From contig NC_044018.1 in NCBI RefSeq assembly GCF_900496995.4, positions 6,658,501 through 6,722,500 on the forward strand: DNA of 64,000 nucleotides. The letters are read 5' to 3'. This document shows, in pieces, positions 57,259 through 64,000 of this stretch; positions within the stretch are counted from its first letter, which is position 1; each line of letters opens with the position of its first letter. The notes beneath the pieces were generated by a model that was not told where the DNA came from, did no database searches, and saw only the letters and a list, made by a program, of their open reading frames with translations. The translations under genes were made by a program, and so were the position numbers. Source of the stretch: Aquila chrysaetos chrysaetos (Eukaryota; Chordata; Aves; Accipitriformes; Accipitridae).

Positions 57259-60200
57259 CCCATCTTGTTTGGCTTGCTCAGATGGGAGTTATGATGGAGA
57301 GGGGAGGGCTTTGGGGCAGAATTCATCACAGGCTTCCATGGATAAACTGAAGTTTGGAGAAAAAATATGGGCTGAGAGCAGGAATGATGGATTAAGGTTA
57401 CAACATCCATGTCATGTCATGGGATGGTTGTACGAGTGAAACCTCTCTTACAGGCCACCACTGTAAGCAGACAAGCCCTCAGAATAGGCTGCAAATGTAG
57501 TCAAAAATTCCTTAACAAAGTCCACTGGTGCAGCATTATAACATGCAAATATAGCACTGTAATTACTAGACAACCTGCTACAGTGACTTAGCTGCTCTGC
57601 AGGAACTGTTTTTTCCTGCAAAAAACACGGAGTGGCTCATTCCTCCGTCAGAGAGAAACATGCCATTGCAAATCATCTTTTGCAAGCTCCTTCCCATACT
57701 CCCTGTTCCTGCACACCCACCTTGTGCCTTCCATCTCACCCACATTCCTAACACAACCCCTCCAGCCCACCGCAGGGCCACCATCGCAGGTTCTGCCCTC
57801 ACCCAGCGCTGGCTCGGTCCTCAGGCGGGATGCTGCCGAGCACAGATAAGGGGGACGAGCTGCTGCTTCGTTACCACACACACCAGGTGCTGGATCAGAT
57901 TAGTTGATGGGTGGTAACTGCCCATAGGCAGGCTGAGCAACATGCAAGATTATTTGAGAAAAAAACTCTGCATAATCATGAAATTACAGTGGATCAGCTC
58001 CCAGATGGCAATTGGACACCTCTTTGAGGTCACAGCCCTAAGAAACCGTTCCGTGAAAAACTGGCAATGGTTTTCCGAAACGAGTTTGCTTTTACTGTAG
58101 ATTCATCCCATTTGGTCTTAGAAAGCCATGATTCTTACACAAGGCTGAGATTAATTCCAGCAGCAAATCATTTCAGTTTCAAGGTCAAGTACATTTAATT
58201 TACAATGTGCAAATATAGCCCCCAAACTAATGATGCCCTCATGGATGATGCTATTCACATCCATGCTTGCCTACTGTAAGCCCTTGTTTCTTCTGGCAAA
58301 CTGTGAATTGCAGCCATGAACGGTGGCAACAGCAGGGAGGCTTTCTTGATCAAGATGAATGGGTTAAAAAAGGAACTCTAGTAAGGGCTGCGCTGGTCTT
58401 TTGTGTTTTAACAATGAGAGGAAGCTCTGCCTAGTTTGAGGAATTTCCCACGTCTTCAATTGAGACTTTGGAAAACTGCTTTATTAAGCCTGTCTAAGAG
58501 GTGTTAAAAAAATAAAAATAATCAAGGAGCTTAGGACAAAGATATCTTCCCAGAGCCTACGCATGTTCTCTTTGTTTGTTTTTTAAACCTGGATCACCGG
58601 AGGCGAACTCGGAGGAATCTAGGGAAGTTAAATAATGACAAATGCCAAATACTCACACAGGGTTCCTGCTGAGTTGGCCGAGCCATTACTGAATTCAGTC
58701 AAGTGTCACAGCTACACAGATGCTGAAGATTTGCTCCTAAATTTCCTTATGTATCAATTCGTTCTGCAATGTTGCCAGACATCGCAAGACAGATAAGGTG
58801 ACACAAATAGATGAGGAATTTTCTGGGTGAGAGGAAGATCTACAGGTTGAGAAATGCCATTTTCACCATGCAACAGCAAGTGATGGAGAAAAGGAGCCTC
58901 CGGCTTTCAAATTCCCAGTGTCCTTTCCCTTGCTATTCCCTTGCCTGTTACAAGCTCATCGCCTCCCATAAAACTGTCACTGAAAGCGAGTTACAGCATT
59001 CAAACAATAACAGTTTTCTTCCCCAAATCTGAAAGCTCCTTATGCACGTAGGTGAGCATCACTTTCCCACTGACAAGGAAAGAGAGAGTTTTTTCTGAAT
59101 CATGATCATTTAAGCAACCAGTGGATACTGCTGCACTGGGATGTTTGGATGGAGCAGGACTTTTGGGTTTATAGACATCAATGGAGGTGAAAGCATCAGA
59201 AAGCATCCTTGTATCCCCCTGACACTGAGCGCTGCCAACAGCACTCCAACATAACACTATAAAACTGGCTTTCATTTAAGCAGCAATAAACACAGGTAGA
59301 AAAGAATGGAAACAAGATAAATGTGACACTCAAAGACAGCACACAGCAGTGTCTCAGCCTGTGGCCACGGGTGCCCCAAGTCCCTCTCCCCTGTCAGCAA
59401 GCATCACCTAATATGAAACTGAAGGGGGATGCAAGAGATTGCTCTTAAAAGAAACAAACCCACCATTTTATACAGCTGACAAAAATACAGTGCCTGTTAT
59501 CTGCTTTGCAAATCCCAGCCCCCATAAGCATAAAACAAAGTTATAATAAATCCAAATGTTATTGCAGTTGATCTGTTTTTTTCTGAAACTATGTAGCATG
59601 CCTTAGGAGGTAATAAATGCAGTCCAGATTAGCAGAGTATTTCCGTGCATGTCCCTCTACCTCTGCAGCCCCGAGCTTAAACTAGATTAATCATAACCTC
59701 TATTAAAATTCACTAGCCAAGCTAACAGACAGTAGCACTTTGACAGAAGCTTGAATGGCTTAATTCATACCCTGAAAAGCCAAAAGCATCCTACAGAAAA
59801 ATGTCAACTAATCATCACAAAATGAAACATGTGCCGATCACTGTTCTCCCTGTAGAAACCTGCGGCAGGTTTACCGGTCATGTAAAGCTTGCACCGCAGT
59901 GCCAGAATCTGGCCCTGAAAATTCCTTCAAGCCACCTTCACCTGCCCCAAACTGTTAAACCGCACAAGGAGACCGATGCTACATTTCACCCACATCATCC
60001 ATACCTGTAGGACAACAAGTGCTGGTCGTGTCCGAGTCTTTTCCAAACTTGTCCTCCTGTGCTGGGAAGGAAACTTCCCATCCAAGTGTCAACTCCTGCC
60101 TCAGTCTCTGCCCTTTGTTTGCCCAAGAGCTCGAGACACACCTGCTTTTCCGTGTGTGCTCTTGGTTGTTGGGCTCGGGGTTTGTTTTTTGTTTTGCTTT

Positions 60201-63200
60201 TCTTTTTGGAACAAATTAAACAGCCTGTGAGCAATTCTCAGTAAGCGAGAGAGAGAACCTTTTGGCTTGTGGTGATTTAATCAAGCAAACCCCGTGACCT
60301 CCCTTTCCTGCGATCAGTGGGAACCGATCCCTTCTCCACCAGCACGGGGTGGAGTTCCAGCTAAAAAACACAAGCCTGAAAGCGCTGTGCTGGATGGGCA
60401 GGGCAGATCTTCCTTCTCTGTTTGTTGTGTCAGAGAACATGGTGATTCTTGCTGGTCCAAAACACGGAGATGACCTCTGGCCAGGAAGGAACCTGGGAAA
60501 TATTTTCAAAGTGACTTCCCGCGGTGGGGGGGAAAGTGGATGCAAGAGACACTTGGGCGGGGGTGCTAACAGAGCTGCTGGGGAGTGTAATTTCAAGATG
60601 AGGAAAACACTTTTTTGGTTATCAGGGGTGTGGAAGTGAAAGAAATTACATTTTTTTTTTAGGGTAAACTGTTCTAAGAGCCTCAGTTGTCACTACACAC
60701 AGTGATCTGTGCTTCTCAGACTTTCAGCTATGGTGCCTTTCATGCTAAGGGGTGCTGAGCTACCCTGCAAATTAATATAGGTGAGCCTTTCCACATGGAG
60801 CTCGTGCTCAGCAACACCCCAGCAGTGCAGCTGTGGCACAGGGGCTCCTTGTCAAGGCACAGAAGAAATCTGGGCAGGCTCATGCATCCAGAAGGACAGC
60901 TACCCCTGCAATAACCCCCAAACTGTGCTGTGCAGGTCCTGCTGCCTCACACTGGGGCTCCCAGAGTGGGATTTTGATGCACTAGCCAAACGACTGCACC
61001 CCAGGAAGGTGGGGATGGTTCGCCAAGGCTCAGTGCTGGTTATGCTGATAAAATGAAGGACACTGTAATGGCCTCCTTGCTTTTGTCTCTCCTGGCTTTG
61101 CACCATCTCTGATGTTCTTGCAAAACAACACGCTACAGTACCGCGGCCCAATGTCAACCCATCAGATGGCACAGGGGATGTGCAATCTGTGATAAGTATT
61201 GCTTTCTGGAGGTATCAGCTTCTCCTTCTTGAGTGAAGAAGTAGCTGACAACAGCTAGTCTCTCTGTGTTTCAGGGTCTGAGTGGGGTGTATGTGGACGA
61301 TCTTTCTGAGGATGTCTTAAGATGGAAAATTGTATATAGGACTCCAGACTCTACAGCTAACAGCATCCTTCTTTCTGGACACAGCAAGAATTTATTTTAG
61401 GAACTTGATATCTCCACTCAGGATCACTTTTTAGTTACTCTACCATCATCCAGTTCATACTATAAAAGCAAGAAGGGACATATGGACATTTCACTGCTGA
61501 ATACACCTCACTTTCATGCTCACTGTTATACACATTTTTGCACAGGGAAGGAGAGAAAGACAGAGGGAGCTTGGGCTGTGCACCCCATCTTTATGTGCTT
61601 TCAATTAATGAGTGTGATCCATATTTCCTATTTATCTCCTTCTGATGGCTGGGATGAGTAAAATATGATGGTTAGGACATCTAGGAAAGAAAATGCTGCT
61701 GTGATACTTTGATTAGAGTGACAGAACGATTATTTCTTTAAAGTAGAGCACCTAAGTAATTATTTTTTAAAGTCTATAGAAAGCGCTCATAGTATATTTA
61801 TTGTTGAATCTTGTTTTCCTGACTTTTATTCCCATCTGTATTGTGGTTTGCTGGTGGGTTTGCTGGTGGGTGGAAGATGGCTTCCACCTGCATGGTAGTT
61901 TCCAAGGTTTCAGAACTGTTCCTGTTCAACATCAAGATCAGTTGAAAACCTTCAAGAAAGCCTGGGGCAGATTTTGCTGTCACGTTGGGAACTGGAGAGA
62001 AATGGGCACTCCAGAGAACGGTTAGACAAATATCTAAAACAGCTCAGAAGAAAGTACCTAAACTGGCTCAGACTATAGATGCTTATTCTCTCTGTTGACT
62101 AATGGGAGCCTTGAAGACTAGATCAGGAGCAGGTATCTACATTGCTGTCATTTCCAGTGAAGTGAGAGGGACACTACTCTTTGTGGAAAGACCTCGCTGC
62201 AATCTATGTGTCATTATATTATGCAAAATGGAATGGCTCTTTGGTCTTCAAGATAAGAGCTGACAGGCATGGTTCAGCAACAGCATCATCCAACAACAAT
62301 TTGATTTGCCAGAGTGCAGACTGATGCTGAGGCTGGACATACAAATTTTGAAGGGAACGAAAAAAGCCTGAACTCTTGATATTTGAGCAGGCATGAGTAA
62401 ATGCAAGCTATGCCTAGGTTTGGATTAATCTGGTTTAGATTAGGAAAGGTTTGCAGGACCTCAGAGGAGTCCTATCGTCTTTTTTTCCTATATCCTGTGT
62501 TCTGTCTTTGCATGGCAAAGCTTAATCAGTTTGTACAGCACTGAACATTGTGGGGCTCTGAAGTTGGCTGGGGCATCTCAGTACAACTATATCCAATATA
62601 AAACATTAAATGCCATGGGTCACTAGAAGGGTGATGTAGCAGGTATCTCACAAGCCTGTCCTGTCATCAAGGAGTGTCATGACCATCAAGTGAACTGCAC
62701 TGCTCTAACGTGCACAGCGACAGCAAAGAGATATTTCTGTTGTCCTAGTGATCCTGGCAGAGAGCAAAGAATTAACCTTTTCTCCTAACAGGGACAGCAA
62801 ATCCTGATTCACTTTGTTGTAATGTGCTGAGAAGGAAGGAAGTAATGAAATGTCTCATTATACATCTGACTTAAGTAATATATTTAGAACTGCCAGTAGT
62901 GCTGAAGGCCGGATGGTTTCATACCAAAAGGACCGACATGCTCTGGACTGTCTCACTGCAGCCAGCGGTCAACTGAAACTATTTATCTGCACGAATAAGG
63001 TCCCTGAAGATTGCTTTTTTCTCCTGAAGCACCAGGAATTCATTAATTCAGGTATTTGGAGTACTTCAGTTGTACATTGCCACTGCCCAGCTTTATGAGT
63101 TTCTTTTAGGTTTAAGTGACTTGGGTTTATAATGTTTTTTTAGGCTAATGACCACATTCTATGAATTTCATCATAGGAGAATTATAACTACAATAATGTG

Positions 63201-64000
63201 TAATGTAATCATTTTGTTGAGAAAGGACAAAATGCTAGATGGCTATTTAATCTTCTAGAGAAAAACCACAGAAAAAGCAAATGTGGGAAACTGAAGCCGG
63301 ACAAATTAAATTTAAAAGCAAAGGCCATATTTTATTAATCCCAGCAATCAACCATACATGCAAACTTCCATGCGATTCACTAATACTTGACACATTTGTA
63401 TCACAGCTGGCTGCTTTCCTACATGAGGTGCTTCATTTTTCATTAGTGGGCTTAGACAGAGATGCAGCTATTTGACATCCCTAATACAGGACCTGCTCGT
63501 TCAGACTTTAGACTTGCTGAAGCTCTTCTATTATTAAATTAGAGATCTGGGTGCTTTACTGGACTGTGGTTTTGACAATATGTTTTGTCTGGGGTTATAT
63601 AAAGCTTCATGTGCTAAAAGCAGTATTGACAATAGGCAACCAAGGGCCTTCATAGCTGATAGGAAATCCCAGGGCAGAAACCCAGGCCAAATTAGGGACT
63701 TCGGCAGAACGATGGAGAACTCATTGAGCTCTTGTGAAAACCAATAGAGGAAGTGGAAAACGCCTGTAACTGGTAGCCTTTGTGTTCATGCGATTGTTGG
63801 ATTTCCCCTAACAGAAAACATGCAGCAATTCCTCCAGGGATTTATGAGTCCCTACCCACAAATCACAACCCACCCATCCCTTTCTGAAACTTCAGGCAGC
63901 TTCCTTCGGGTTAGCTGGGCCCCGTTTAAAATGGACCGCTCCAGGCAATGGCCTGTTTTCCCGTACTTTCTTCTGACAATGAACAATGAAGGAAATGCTT
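57259..64000. other. Noncoding stretch, nothing recognised except a dispersed repeat copy
   Basis: No exon, CR1 or LTR recognised. A slightly CpG-richer patch at 57,650-57,880 is too weak to call an island. Short open frames are scattered with no domain. Confidence 0.4.
58371..58450 (+). repeat. Unclassified direct repeat, copy 2
   Basis: AGGAACTCTAGTAAGGGCTG, then AACAATGAGAGGAAGCTCTG and GTTTGAGGAATTTCC, the same block order as 56,062-56,133, 2.3 kb away. Diverged by several substitutions and small indels. Confidence 0.55.

Noticed and set aside
1..64000. CRISPR arrays, phage, integron or bacterial defence-type systems
   Set aside because: Nothing of the kind is present. The repeats are CR1, LTR and simple repeats, and the genes are vertebrate.

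Overview
This is vertebrate nuclear DNA, almost certainly from a bird. Genes are split by GT-AG introns, and the repeats are CR1 (chicken repeat 1) LINEs plus LTR fragments of a type I know as widespread in avian genomes. The LTR type points to Neoaves rather than Galliformes; that narrowing is inference. No bacterial, phage, CRISPR or operon-like organisation is present.

Layout. (1) About 1-9,000: the 3' half of MEP1A (meprin A subunit alpha) on the + strand, six exons from the MAM domain to the stop codon at 7514-7516. (2) About 9,000-18,900: a convergent intergenic interval with a CpG island (10,700-11,370) that serves neither neighbour, two phase-compatible exon-like segments, a coding-like stretch with in-frame stops (about 17,000-17,540) and a + strand CR1 copy with a 60-bp internal duplication. 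(3) 18,959-37,503: ADGRF5 (GPR116), an adhesion GPCR on the - strand. Sixteen exons can be placed with consistent phase, covering SEA, Ig-like, GAIN/GPS and 7TM regions; the signal-peptide exon and the last C-terminal exon were not found. The main 7TM exon carries a 2-nt insertion that shifts the frame after TM4. (4) 37,658-64,000: mostly noncoding. It holds LTR fragments, one ancient and one degenerate CR1, an intronless TIMM9 retrocopy with a frameshift (46,103-46,370), and two younger CR1 copies in opposite orientation (50.1-51.9 kb and 55.0-55.7 kb).

The order MEP1A(+) - ADGRF5(-) matches the mammalian arrangement (human 6p12), so this is a conserved syntenic block. The two genes are unrelated in function: one is a secreted or membrane astacin protease, the other a receptor known in mammals for surfactant control. 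They converge tail to tail. I did not find an undescribed multi-gene system. The best candidates for new biology are the CpG island with a possible short unannotated gene, the TIMM9 retrocopy (unusual in birds), and the ADGRF5 frameshift.
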